This document shows positions 1 through 6,395 of a stretch of DNA of 9,201 nt, piece by piece. The position numbers and the translations under genes were made by a program. Source of the DNA: Nitrososphaerota archaeon (lineage in GTDB: Archaea > Thermoproteota > Nitrososphaeria > Nitrososphaerales > UBA57); the NCBI GenBank assembly GCA_022572285.1, contig JACZWF010000045.1, positions 1 through 9,201 of the forward strand, in the 5' to 3' direction. The notes beneath the pieces were generated by a model. That model saw nothing but the letters and a program-made list of their open reading frames with translations. It was not told the DNA's origin and did no database searches. Positions within the stretch are counted from its first letter, which is position 1; every line of letters starts with the position of its first letter.

Positions 1-489
1 CACAAGAATATCGCCATTCTAAAAGCAGAAGTTTCTCCATCTAGAGGGGATGAAATTTCATTTCTCCGCGATGTTTGTAGAATTATAATTGCAACGGGAT
101 TTAAGGAATTGGCGTTAATAGGAGGACTCGACATATCTCTCAAAGGAGAGGATGGCACCTTTAGGTACGTGAAGACAACCAAATTCGAACCACGAGGGCT
201 GCTTAAGGATTCGAAAATCTTGGAGGATGATAGGATCATCGTTGGACCCGTGGCCTCAATGCTAAACTATATGGAAATCCGGAACTTCCCCGCCTTCGCC
301 ATTCTGCCTTACGCTTCCCCGTCTAGGGTGGATCCACGGGCCTCAGCTGATGCTCTCAAGATAATCTCCGAACTTTACGGAGTAGAAGTAGATATAGATC
401 CGCTAATAAGAGGCGCTGAAGAGATAGAGTCGCAAACAGCGATCGAAGAAACTAGGACTAGAAGTGGAGCGGATTCGATTTATACATAG
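1..489 (+). CDS. PAC2-family protein (proteasome assembly chaperone/activator-like), 5'-truncated
   Basis: The frame is open from base 1 and ends at TAG 487-489, so only the last 162 residues are visible; PAC2 proteins are usually about 240-270 residues. The visible part has the family pattern: a strand ending LALIGGL (near residues 37-43), then IIVGPVASML (near 78-87), where PAC2 proteins carry a Gly-Pro before a Leu-rich helix, then a strand with LPYASPSRVDPRASA (near 101-115), the Asp-Pro-x-Ala-Ser/Ala stretch typical of the family, and a closing helix with AEEIES. Relatives include archaeal PbaA/PbaB and eukaryotic proteasome assembly chaperone 2. After the fold comes a polar Glu/Thr/Arg/Ser tail ending in Ile-Tyr-Thr, which fits the hydrophobic-Tyr-X motif that docks proteasome activators on the 20S alpha ring. 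The TTG at 109 is an internal leucine codon, not a start. Family assignment is confident; activator rather than assembly chaperone is inferred. The gene converges on the transglycosylase gene with 7 bases between stops. Confidence 0.82.
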   Translation, partial: HKNIAILKAEVSPSRGDEISFLRDVCRIIIATGFKELALIGGLDISLKGEDGTFRYVKTTKFEPRGLLKDSKILEDDRIIVGPVASMLNYMEIRNFPAFAILPYASPSRVDPRASADALKIISELYGVEVDIDPLIRGAEEIESQTAIEETRTRSGADSIYT

Positions 490-496
490 CAGAGCC

Positions 497-2074
497 CTAA
501 TCGTCTAGAATTTTCTTTATTCGTTCTAGCGTTGACTCAAGGATATATTCATCCCCCGAGATCATAAACTTTGGTTCGAGGAGAGTCTTCAACAAATCGT
601 ACACGCTATCGTCTAGTTGTCCATCACGAACTAGAAACGTCATACTTGGCGCAAGCGACCGCAGCTGGATGGTGAGGACCTTGATGAATTGATCCATGAC
701 TCGAGGATCGCTCTGAAGAGCAGGAGTAATCACGATTTGAGAATAAGGATACACGTCCGAGATTTCCCCAGGGACAAATCCGACCGGGACTGAAATGTAT
801 CCTATTATGAACGGAATTTCAAACGCGGACGACGCCATCTCATAGGCCTTTCCATAGACGAAAGGCCTTACTCTCCCTTCGGGGAGGATAAGGAGCGGCC
901 TCCTCTGCCGCCCTGAAAGATAGGAGACAACTCTCTCATGGGTCCTCATGATTTCAGGCCTAAGATGATCTGGATATGACGATAGCATGAGTCCCCTGGA
1001 CTTGAAGGAAGGTGTAAAAACCTCAAACGAGTGTGAGTTCTTGGCCAGCTCCTCAAAGGCGGCCCATAAGTTGGGATGTGCCCTAGCCTTACTGCCGATG
1101 TATTCCCACAGTCTTCCTTCCCTTAGCGCTTGTTTTGTTGCCTCAATCTCACGCTTGAGCATATAGAGATTATGAATTGCAATTTTGTTTTCTCGCTGGT
1201 CTGCTTCCAACTCATTAAGTTGCCTAGGCGAAATCTCGGAGCAAACTCGGCAGACACATGGTAGATACTCGAGATCCTGAATCCTTCTTGTCCCAGTTTC
1301 GGTAATGTACCGTCCTGCGCGTGCGTATAGAATGTACGAAGCTGAATCAAAGGTATCGCATCCCAATGCAACAGCCATGGCTAAAGGGAGAGGGTGACCC
1401 AAGCCGAATAGGTGAAGTGGCTTGTCAACGGGAAGGGCCTTTTTCGCAGATATAATCATCTGTGCTAAGAGTGTGAAGTCATATCTCTCCATAATCTCAG
1501 TTGGACTACCAAGGGCAAACATATCAAACGGCATGGAGGATAGATGTCGGGCAGAGCTAGTTACAAGATCAAGATACTTACCGCCCTGGACAGGTCCGAT
1601 CCACAGGCTTTTCCTATCTTGGCCAAGACCTTCCATAGTAATCCGGCATGATTCCAAAGTCTTCTTCACACTTTCCTCCGATTGCCGTCGACTCCCACCC
1701 ACTCCGGTAGGGGTATCGAGCACATTGGAAAAATCGGAGCCTATATCCTCCTGATATCGGGCGATCTCTAATGGACCAATACTTACTTTGCCATACTCCA
1801 AAATTTGGTAACCCCCGGAATCAGTCATGATAGGTCCATCAAACTCTATAATCGAGTGGATCCCTTTTTCTATGGCGTCACCACCGTGCCTCCTGAATGT
1901 GATGTAGGAATTCGTCATTACCGTGGTGAACCCCATCGCCCGTATATCCCGCGCCGGGATGGACTGGTTTGCGGGGTGAATCACTGGGAGAAAGGCGGGA
2001 GTCTCAACTATCCCGTGATTAGTTTTGATTCTCCCTATTCTACCGGCAAGATCAAGCTCTCGGACCTCAAACAT
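497..2074 (-). CDS. tgtA: Archaeosine tRNA-guanine transglycosylase (TgtA-like), without a visible PUA domain
   Basis: The 525-residue product belongs to the archaeal tRNA-guanine transglycosylases, which exchange guanine-15 in the tRNA D-loop for preQ0, the first tRNA-level step of archaeosine synthesis. The TIM-barrel catalytic domain covers about residues 1-330. It has TDSGGYQ at 84-90 (catalytic Asp85 region), the substrate-pocket segment GPVQGG at 160-165, and CDTFDSASY at 239-247, where Asp243 aligns with the expected nucleophile. The zinc site is complete: Cys273, Cys275, Cys278 (CVCRVC) and His301. Catalytic Asp and zinc ligands are intact, so this is TgtA rather than ArcS/TgtA2. Residues about 390-525 form an extra C-terminal region (ILPEGRVRP, EISDVYPYSQ) like the accessory domains of the archaeal enzyme. 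Well-studied euryarchaeal enzymes are about 580 residues with a terminal PUA domain, and none is recognisable here. The ATG start lies 27 bases after the Lsm stop with no Shine-Dalgarno sequence, so co-transcription with the Lsm gene is likely. Confidence 0.93.
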   Translation of the reverse strand: MFEVRELDLAGRIGRIKTNHGIVETPAFLPVIHPANQSIPARDIRAMGFTTVMTNSYITFRRHGGDAIEKGIHSIIEFDGPIMTDSGGYQILEYGKVSIGPLEIARYQEDIGSDFSNVLDTPTGVGGSRRQSEESVKKTLESCRITMEGLGQDRKSLWIGPVQGGKYLDLVTSSARHLSSMPFDMFALGSPTEIMERYDFTLLAQMIISAKKALPVDKPLHLFGLGHPLPLAMAVALGCDTFDSASYILYARAGRYITETGTRRIQDLEYLPCVCRVCSEISPRQLNELEADQRENKIAIHNLYMLKREIEATKQALREGRLWEYIGSKARAHPNLWAAFEELAKNSHSFEVFTPSFKSRGLMLSSYPDHLRPEIMRTHERVVSYLSGRQRRPLLILPEGRVRPFVYGKAYEMASSAFEIPFIIGYISVPVGFVPGEISDVYPYSQIVITPALQSDPRVMDQFIKVLTIQLRSLAPSMTFLVRDGQLDDSVYDLLKTLLEPKFMISGDEYILESTLERIKKILDD

Positions 2075-2101
2075 CTTCTTTCGAAAATCTGCAGTTCATT
2101 C

Positions 2102-2518
2102 CTATTTGCTCAGTTTTACAAATTCATCGTAGACCGTCTTCACTCTTTCAGCTGCGAGGCCGCCGCCTTCTGCTACTCCTTGTTCAGTCACCTTGATTTT
2201 GTCCATAACGACAATCGCCCCTATGTCTTCCCTCATCCGGACGAGCCCCGGGAAGACACGTTCTATCTTACTAGCTAGTGCCTTGAGGTCGAAGGGTTTC
2301 TCTATAAGTTTGATTTCCCTGACGAACGCCCCATTGATAGCGACTTTGAAGACCTTAGAATCTTGAGTCGGCGCATTCTCTATAATAACATTCATGTTTT
2401 CGTCTATGCCTAGCATGTTTCCCTCATAGTTGTTTCCTCCTGAGGTTTCCACTGCCACGCGTCTCCCGACCATAGTCACAAGCTCTTCAGCAAACTTTCT
2501 AAACGCAAATGCAGACAA
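2102..2518 (-). CDS. Sm-like archaeal protein (Lsm) with C-terminal extension domain, SmAP3-like
   Basis: The 138-residue protein begins with an Sm fold. Sm1 spans about residues 12-48 (VAVETSGG, then YEGNMLGIDENMNVIIENA), with the Gly, Asp and Asn of the RNA-binding loop. Sm2 spans about 60-71 (INGAFVREIKL, with ING in place of the usual IRG). Lsm proteins form hexameric or heptameric rings that bind U-rich RNA. Ordinary archaeal Sm proteins are about 75-80 residues. The extra 60 or so residues (75-138: KPFDLKAL, FPGLVRMREDIGAI, IKVTEQGV) form an alpha/beta-looking domain like that of the SmAP3-type proteins, whose function is not settled. The start is TTG: no in-frame ATG or GTG lies before the conserved fold, and a TATA-like box at 2552-2559 places transcription about 10-15 bases upstream. 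It is the first gene of a probable Lsm-TgtA transcript. Fold assignment is confident; the cellular role is unknown. Confidence 0.88.
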   Translation of the reverse strand: MSAFAFRKFAEELVTMVGRRVAVETSGGNNYEGNMLGIDENMNVIIENAPTQDSKVFKVAINGAFVREIKLIEKPFDLKALASKIERVFPGLVRMREDIGAIVVMDKIKVTEQGVAEGGGLAAERVKTVYDEFVKLSK

Positions 2519-2551
2519 ATGTTTTCGACTCGTAGAGAATCCATTAATGAG

Positions 2552-2559
2552 GATATAAG
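2552..2559 (-). promoter_or_regulatory. TATA-box-like element for the Lsm-tgtA transcript
   Basis: The minus strand reads CTTATATC, centred about 37 bases before the TTG start at 2518. It lies in the 79-base gap between the phosphoesterase stop and the Lsm start. Archaeal transcription normally begins about 25 bases after the TATA centre, which predicts a leader of about 10-15 bases. No Shine-Dalgarno-like GGAGG or GGTGA precedes the start. The call rests on motif and spacing only. Confidence 0.5.
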
Positions 2560-2597
2560 AAACTTGTGATAAGGGACCAGGGCACGAAACCGGCTAT

Positions 2598-3323
2598 CTA
2601 AAGCTGAAAGTATTTCATCTGGGGGAATTCCTTGACTGCTATTCCAATTTCCAGTAAATATGGGATCATTTCTGACAAATCACGATTCTTCAGGATAGGC
2701 GAAAGCCGATGCTTTGGACTAGTCTCATTCATATCTGAGCCGAAAGAAAACGGCGAGTTAGAGGGGAGAACTATAACATGGTAAGCACCAATCTGGCCTG
2801 ATAGAAAAATCTTGTAACGGTGTTTGACGCCCAGACCGTCTCGGACGGTAATAGATGGGTGTTCATGTCCAATAATGAGAATTCTGGCTCGAACGATTTC
2901 GGGCGGGGGGGGCACCGTGTGGCCATGCATGAGAACACACTCACTGTCAGCTAAAATAAGAGCCGGATCATGCACTTTCACTCCCAGATCGCTGAGTACT
3001 GACATAATGTAATTATCGTGATTTCCTCTTACAAGTTCTGGCTCACATCCCATTTCCCTGATGGTCTTAACAAGTTTCTTGACTCCCCACCACTCTGGCT
3101 CGGATGGTCTTCCGAACTCATGCTTTAGATCACCCAAAATGACAATCCTTTTTGCATTATAGTGCTTGATCGGAGTGAGGACTTGTTCTAGGATCTGTGG
3201 GAAGGTAGTCTTCGGTGTGTGGATTCCCATTAACTCCCTTTCGTCTTCCAGCCCGATGTGCAAGTCCGAAGCGATTATGGCGTCCTCATCATCCAGGTAA
3301 AGCGCAGGCCAGGGCCCAGCCAC
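2598..3323 (-). CDS. COG1407-type calcineurin-like metallophosphoesterase, PdeM-like
   Basis: The 241-residue protein carries the full metallophosphoesterase motif set: SDLHIG (Asp20, His22), GDLKHE (Asp65), GNHD at 100-103, MHGH (His133/His135) and GHEHP (His153/His155). Together these form a two-metal site for phosphodiester or phosphomonoester hydrolysis. The fold continues through LPSNSPFSFGSDMNE and LSPIL near the C-terminus, a layout seen in the COG1407 subfamily. In bacteria this subfamily includes PdeM, a manganese-dependent DNA nuclease of the Lhr-ligase gene cluster. The gene follows the Lhr helicase by 48 bases on the same strand, so co-transcription and a shared repair role are plausible. 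The start is taken as GTG at 3323; the in-frame codons between there and the upstream stop contain no ATG, GTG or TTG. A weak TATA-like CTAAATAG sits just after the helicase stop. An 8-base G tract on the plus strand (2905-2912) codes for part of the Pro run after MHGHTV. Nuclease substrate is inferred. Confidence 0.85.
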   Translation of the reverse strand: MAGPWPALYLDDEDAIIASDLHIGLEDERELMGIHTPKTTFPQILEQVLTPIKHYNAKRIVILGDLKHEFGRPSEPEWWGVKKLVKTIREMGCEPELVRGNHDNYIMSVLSDLGVKVHDPALILADSECVLMHGHTVPPPPEIVRARILIIGHEHPSITVRDGLGVKHRYKIFLSGQIGAYHVIVLPSNSPFSFGSDMNETSPKHRLSPILKNRDLSEMIPYLLEIGIAVKEFPQMKYFQL

Positions 3324-3371
3324 TCTTATTCTGCTAGTTAGCCATGGGCCTTCGACGAACTCTATTTAGAC

Positions 3372-6002
3372 TCACCTTCCGTCATTGCCGATCCTGCGGA
3401 GGACGCTTTCATGGAGATGCTCCAAAAGATTTTTCCTATCCATCATCAGAACTTGATCGCTGAAACCTGAGGCTATTAGTTCGTGTGAGAATGGGGATGG
3501 CACGTCGGTTTTGGGACCTATGAGAATTCTTCGGGTACCATTCTGTACATCAGCGAGGATAGACTCTGCCCCTGAGACGTCCATCACATCTTCAATCACT
3601 TCGCGATAGGTTTCTTTGAGTATGGGAAAATCTTTCAGTGATTCGAGCATCGGTAATAGTAGCTGGGCATTCATCTGACGTCTTGCAATTCTGATTTCTC
3701 TCCCTTTGTAGTGTTTCAACATCATCAGGGCCCTAGTGGCACAATGCCTGAACCTGCGCTTAACAATCTCTGTCTTTTTGATCGCTTCTAGCAAGCGTGG
3801 CCTAATTTGATTGGCCTGTAATATATTTACGAGTTTTTGAGGATTGATAACTGAGCCTTCGGGGATAGTAAGCATAAAACCTGAATCCCGAATCGTCGTT
3901 GTCACTCCGGTATTCAATTCCACTGACACCAAATGGGCATAAGCTCTTGAGAGTGCATCATTGATCCTCCTTCCGTAAGTACAGTTGAAGATAATATTCT
4001 GCCTGTTCTCAAAGTCTCGGTAATCTTCTACGAAGATGACCTTGTTGGTAGGAAAAGAATCCAAACCCAAGGTACGGATGAAATCAAACTGTGCTCTGAA
4101 ATATCCAGAGATCGCTGTCGCGGCATTATTATCTGAATTAGTCCTCTTAGATATGAAGGTTGAAAGATCAGGATCGGAGAGGCCGCCTAGAAGCTTCTGA
4201 TACACGTCATCTCTAAATCGGCCGATTTCTTCTCCTAGGTCAAAACTTAACGGAAGAAGGTCACTGAACCAACTTGGAACTGTTGGTTTGCTTCCTTCTT
4301 TCCTTACAACGTAGGCCTTAAACCCTCTTGCGGCTCTAAATTCATAGGTCCGTCCTCCTAGGAGAAATATATCGCCCTTGGAGAGTCTTTCAAGAAAAGT
4401 TTCGTCAATCGTTCCGATCCATTTTCCTGATAGCAAATATACCTTAATTGTCACTTCATCAGGGATTGTCCCGATATTTGTTGAATAAATAACTCTTAGA
4501 AGCTTTGCTTTTCTTCCAAACGTTCCCTCGACCTTGTCGTACCAAATCTTTCCATAAACCCTAAAGCCTTCTAGGCTTTGATATCCACCGCTTAGGTATT
4601 TCAAGACGTTCAGAAAATCGTCTTTTCTTAAAGATCTATAACAGAAGCTCCTTCTAATCACGTGGAACGCATCACTCGCCGTCCATTGGCTTCTCTCAAC
4701 CGCCATCCCAACGATGTGTTGAGAGAGTACGTCTAGGCAATTTTTCGGAATATATATTCTATCTAGTTTTCCCTTCGTAGCTTGCTCAGCTATTACTGCG
4801 TTCTCTACGATGTCATCCCTTTCGGTTGCAATTAGGACCCCTTTTGAAACTCTGTCTAGGGCATGTCCGGCTCTACCAACCCTCTGCAAGCAACGGGAGA
4901 TAGACTTTGGAGATCCAACCTGGATCACCAGGTCAATGCTCCCAATGTCTATTCCTAGCTCTAAGCTAGTACTTGTTACAACTGCTCTCATCTTTCCTTC
5001 CTTTAGTCGGTCTTCTACTTCTTTTCTGTGATCCCTTGATAGCGACCCGTGATGAACAGATAATTCATCGACATTTAGGCTTCCTCCCTTAGAAAGTTGG
5101 AATGCTGATCTCTCAGCTCCGGCTCTAGTATTGGTGAAGATTAGGGTAGTACGATTTGCAGTAACAAGATCCTTCATTCTTCTATAGAGTTCTGCACTTG
5201 AGATCGATGGAGAAGTATGGATAAGATCCTCTACAGGGGATGATACAGTTATGGATGTTGGTTTTGCGAATCGAGTATCGACTACTACACAATCTCGTTC
5301 TTTCCTGCCATCATACCCAACTAGAAAACGTGCAACATCATCAAGGGGTTGAATTGTTGCAGAAAGACCAATGCGGCAGATTGGTCTTGACATCATGTTC
5401 TGAAGCCGTTCCAATGTTACGCTTAGGTGCACACCCCTTTTGGAGCTGCAAACCTCATGTATCTCATCGACGATTACCCATCGTACATCGATTAGTTTGT
5501 TCTTGAACTTTGGAGCCGTTATCATGATGGCCAGACTTTCAGGGGTTGTGATTAGGATATGCGGACTTTTGGCAAGCATCTTTGCCCTCTCTTGTGCTGA
5601 GGTATCGCCGGTTCTAACCGAAACACGTATCTCCTGAATCCCTTCAGAATTGGCACTCTCGGACATCGTTATTGCCCTCAGGGGCTGGAGAAGATTCTTC
5701 TGAATATCATTGTTAAGTGAACGGAGTGGACTAACATAGATACAGTAGACCCTCGGCTCGAGGGCATTCTGCTTTGCCAGTTTGACAAGCTCGCTAATGA
5801 TTCCCAAAAAGGCGCTCAGCGTTTTCCCACTTCCAGTGGGACTAGCGATTAACGTGCTAGTTCGACTGAGTATAAGTGGAATTGCGTATTTCTGAGATGG
5901 AGTAAGATCAGGAAACTGCGAGAGCCAATCAGCGACCAGAGGGTCAAGTGACGAGAGTACCTGTTCGCGTCTGTATTCTTTACGGGCGGTCGAGATCGTC
6001 AC
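3372..6002 (-). CDS. lhr: Lhr-Core superfamily 2 DNA helicase
   Basis: The 876-residue protein matches the usual length of Lhr-Core, an ATP-dependent 3'-5' translocase and helicase. RecA1 holds the Q-motif region (LTPSQKYAIP, 33-42), Walker A SPTGSGKT (54-61), motif Ia (SPLRSL, 91-96), TTPESL (152-157), the Walker B box DEIH (179-182) and motif III SAT (214-216). RecA2 holds IFTNTRAGAE (288-297), VHHGSLSR (316-323), motif V TSTSLELGIDIG (343-354) and motif VI QRVGRAGH (373-380). Behind these come a winged-helix region (about 400-500), the Lhr beta-barrel (about 500-570, with WIGTIDETF and GDIFLLGGRTYEF) and a helical C-terminal part. Trp578 in VPSW may match the conserved Trp that stacks on DNA in mycobacterial Lhr; this is not verified. 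Start: GTG at 6002, the first possible start after an in-frame TAG, with a TATA-like box about 25 bases upstream, so the mRNA may be leaderless. No truncation or missing motif was seen. Known roles in other species are in DNA repair and replication-fork processing. Confidence 0.95.
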   Translation of the reverse strand: MTISTARKEYRREQVLSSLDPLVADWLSQFPDLTPSQKYAIPLILSRTSTLIASPTGSGKTLSAFLGIISELVKLAKQNALEPRVYCIYVSPLRSLNNDIQKNLLQPLRAITMSESANSEGIQEIRVSVRTGDTSAQERAKMLAKSPHILITTPESLAIMITAPKFKNKLIDVRWVIVDEIHEVCSSKRGVHLSVTLERLQNMMSRPICRIGLSATIQPLDDVARFLVGYDGRKERDCVVVDTRFAKPTSITVSSPVEDLIHTSPSISSAELYRRMKDLVTANRTTLIFTNTRAGAERSAFQLSKGGSLNVDELSVHHGSLSRDHRKEVEDRLKEGKMRAVVTSTSLELGIDIGSIDLVIQVGSPKSISRCLQRVGRAGHALDRVSKGVLIATERDDIVENAVIAEQATKGKLDRIYIPKNCLDVLSQHIVGMAVERSQWTASDAFHVIRRSFCYRSLRKDDFLNVLKYLSGGYQSLEGFRVYGKIWYDKVEGTFGRKAKLLRVIYSTNIGTIPDEVTIKVYLLSGKWIGTIDETFLERLSKGDIFLLGGRTYEFRAARGFKAYVVRKEGSKPTVPSWFSDLLPLSFDLGEEIGRFRDDVYQKLLGGLSDPDLSTFISKRTNSDNNAATAISGYFRAQFDFIRTLGLDSFPTNKVIFVEDYRDFENRQNIIFNCTYGRRINDALSRAYAHLVSVELNTGVTTTIRDSGFMLTIPEGSVINPQKLVNILQANQIRPRLLEAIKKTEIVKRRFRHCATRALMMLKHYKGREIRIARRQMNAQLLLPMLESLKDFPILKETYREVIEDVMDVSGAESILADVQNGTRRILIGPKTDVPSPFSHELIASGFSDQVLMMDRKNLLEHLHESVLRRIGNDGR

Positions 6003-6023
6003 TTCAAGTTCCTGACATATGTT

Positions 6024-6030
6024 CTATAAT
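6024..6030 (-). promoter_or_regulatory. TATA-box-like element for the lhr gene
   Basis: The minus strand reads ATTATAG, centred about 25 bases from the GTG start at 6002. This is the spacing expected for a leaderless archaeal transcript. It lies in the 70-base divergent region shared with the gene starting at 6073. An alternative is the palindrome at 6034-6041 acting as the TATA element, which would give a leader of about 10 bases. Confidence 0.4.
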
Positions 6031-6033
6031 TTG

Positions 6034-6041
6034 GATATATC
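6034..6041. promoter_or_regulatory. Perfect palindrome GATATATC midway between divergent starts
   Basis: The 8-base self-complementary sequence is centred between 6037 and 6038. It is equally far (35.5 bases) from the first base of the lhr start at 6002 and of the start at 6073. It could be a TATA element read in both directions, or an operator between two flanking TATA boxes (6024-6030 and 6043-6050). The sequence alone does not decide between these. Confidence 0.3.
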
Positions 6042-6042
6042 G

Positions 6043-6050
6043 CTTAAATA
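6043..6050 (+). promoter_or_regulatory. TATA-box-like element for the 99-residue protein gene
   Basis: CTTAAATA is a good match to archaeal box A and is centred about 26 bases before the ATG at 6073. Transcription would therefore start at or next to the start codon, giving a leaderless mRNA. The sequence just before the ATG (AATTCCTAACGC) has no ribosome binding site, which agrees with this. Confidence 0.5.
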
Positions 6051-6072
6051 TCAGATTAGAAATTCCTAACGC

Positions 6073-6372
6073 ATGAGCTCCCAATCGGGGACAACGCCGG
6101 ATGAAATAGAGTTCAAGATGCTAGACGCGAAGCCGATGGGAACGGACAGCGTTCTCTTCGAACTCGAAGATGGGGCCACGGTCAAAATACGGGTGAATGT
6201 AGAGAGGGCAGGTGTGGCTACTAATTATAATAACCCTGATGGTTCGAAGCATTACAACGTGCAATCATCAATGATGATTACAATCATTTCGGCCGACCGA
6301 ACCTACAGGCTTCCGAAGACCGCTGTGAATGTTAGGCCCATGCAGAGAATGTCGGGAAAGCCCTATGGCTAA
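6073..6372 (+). CDS. Small protein of unknown function, beta-rich (99 residues)
   Basis: I do not recognise a named family. The ATG start sits 26 bases after a clear TATA-like box, and the gene has its own promoter and fits snugly between its neighbours, so it is very likely real. After a polar N-terminus (about 10 residues) the protein alternates short hydrophobic segments with charged turns: EIEFKMLDAKP, DSVLFELEDGATVKIRVNVERAGVA, a loop YNNPDGSKHYNV, then SSMMITIISADRTYRLPK. This suggests a small all-beta barrel or sandwich. There is no signal peptide, membrane segment, Cys pair or obvious catalytic motif. It is divergent from the Lhr-Core helicase and converges, with a 23-base gap, on the MBL nuclease, so it sits inside a candidate nuclease/helicase neighbourhood. 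A role as accessory or nucleic-acid-binding factor is a guess from position only. Confidence 0.75.
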   Translation: MSSQSGTTPDEIEFKMLDAKPMGTDSVLFELEDGATVKIRVNVERAGVATNYNNPDGSKHYNVQSSMMITIISADRTYRLPKTAVNVRPMQRMSGKPYG

Positions 6373-6395
6373 ATGACCCATTAAAACTGTAACTA

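Noticed and set aside
1805..2278. Open frame of 157 codons on the plus strand
   Set aside because: It lies antisense across the start of tgtA and the end of the Lsm gene, has no family-like sequence and no promoter. It is a shadow of real coding frames.
2905..2912. Run of eight G (eight C in the coding strand) inside the phosphoesterase gene, a possible slippage or phase-variation site
   Set aside because: The frame continues through it with all catalytic motifs on both sides, and it simply codes for a proline run. Nothing shows that its length varies.
3312..3353. Inverted repeat GGCCCA/TGGGCC around the phosphoesterase start codon
   Set aside because: Only six pairs with a loop of about 26 bases and no extension; most likely chance in a GC-rich patch.
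3363..3370. TATA-like TCTAAATA on the minus strand just after the lhr stop, possible separate promoter for the phosphoesterase
   Set aside because: The match is weak and the spacing to GTG 3323 is about 43 bases. The 48-base gap is equally well explained by co-transcription with lhr.
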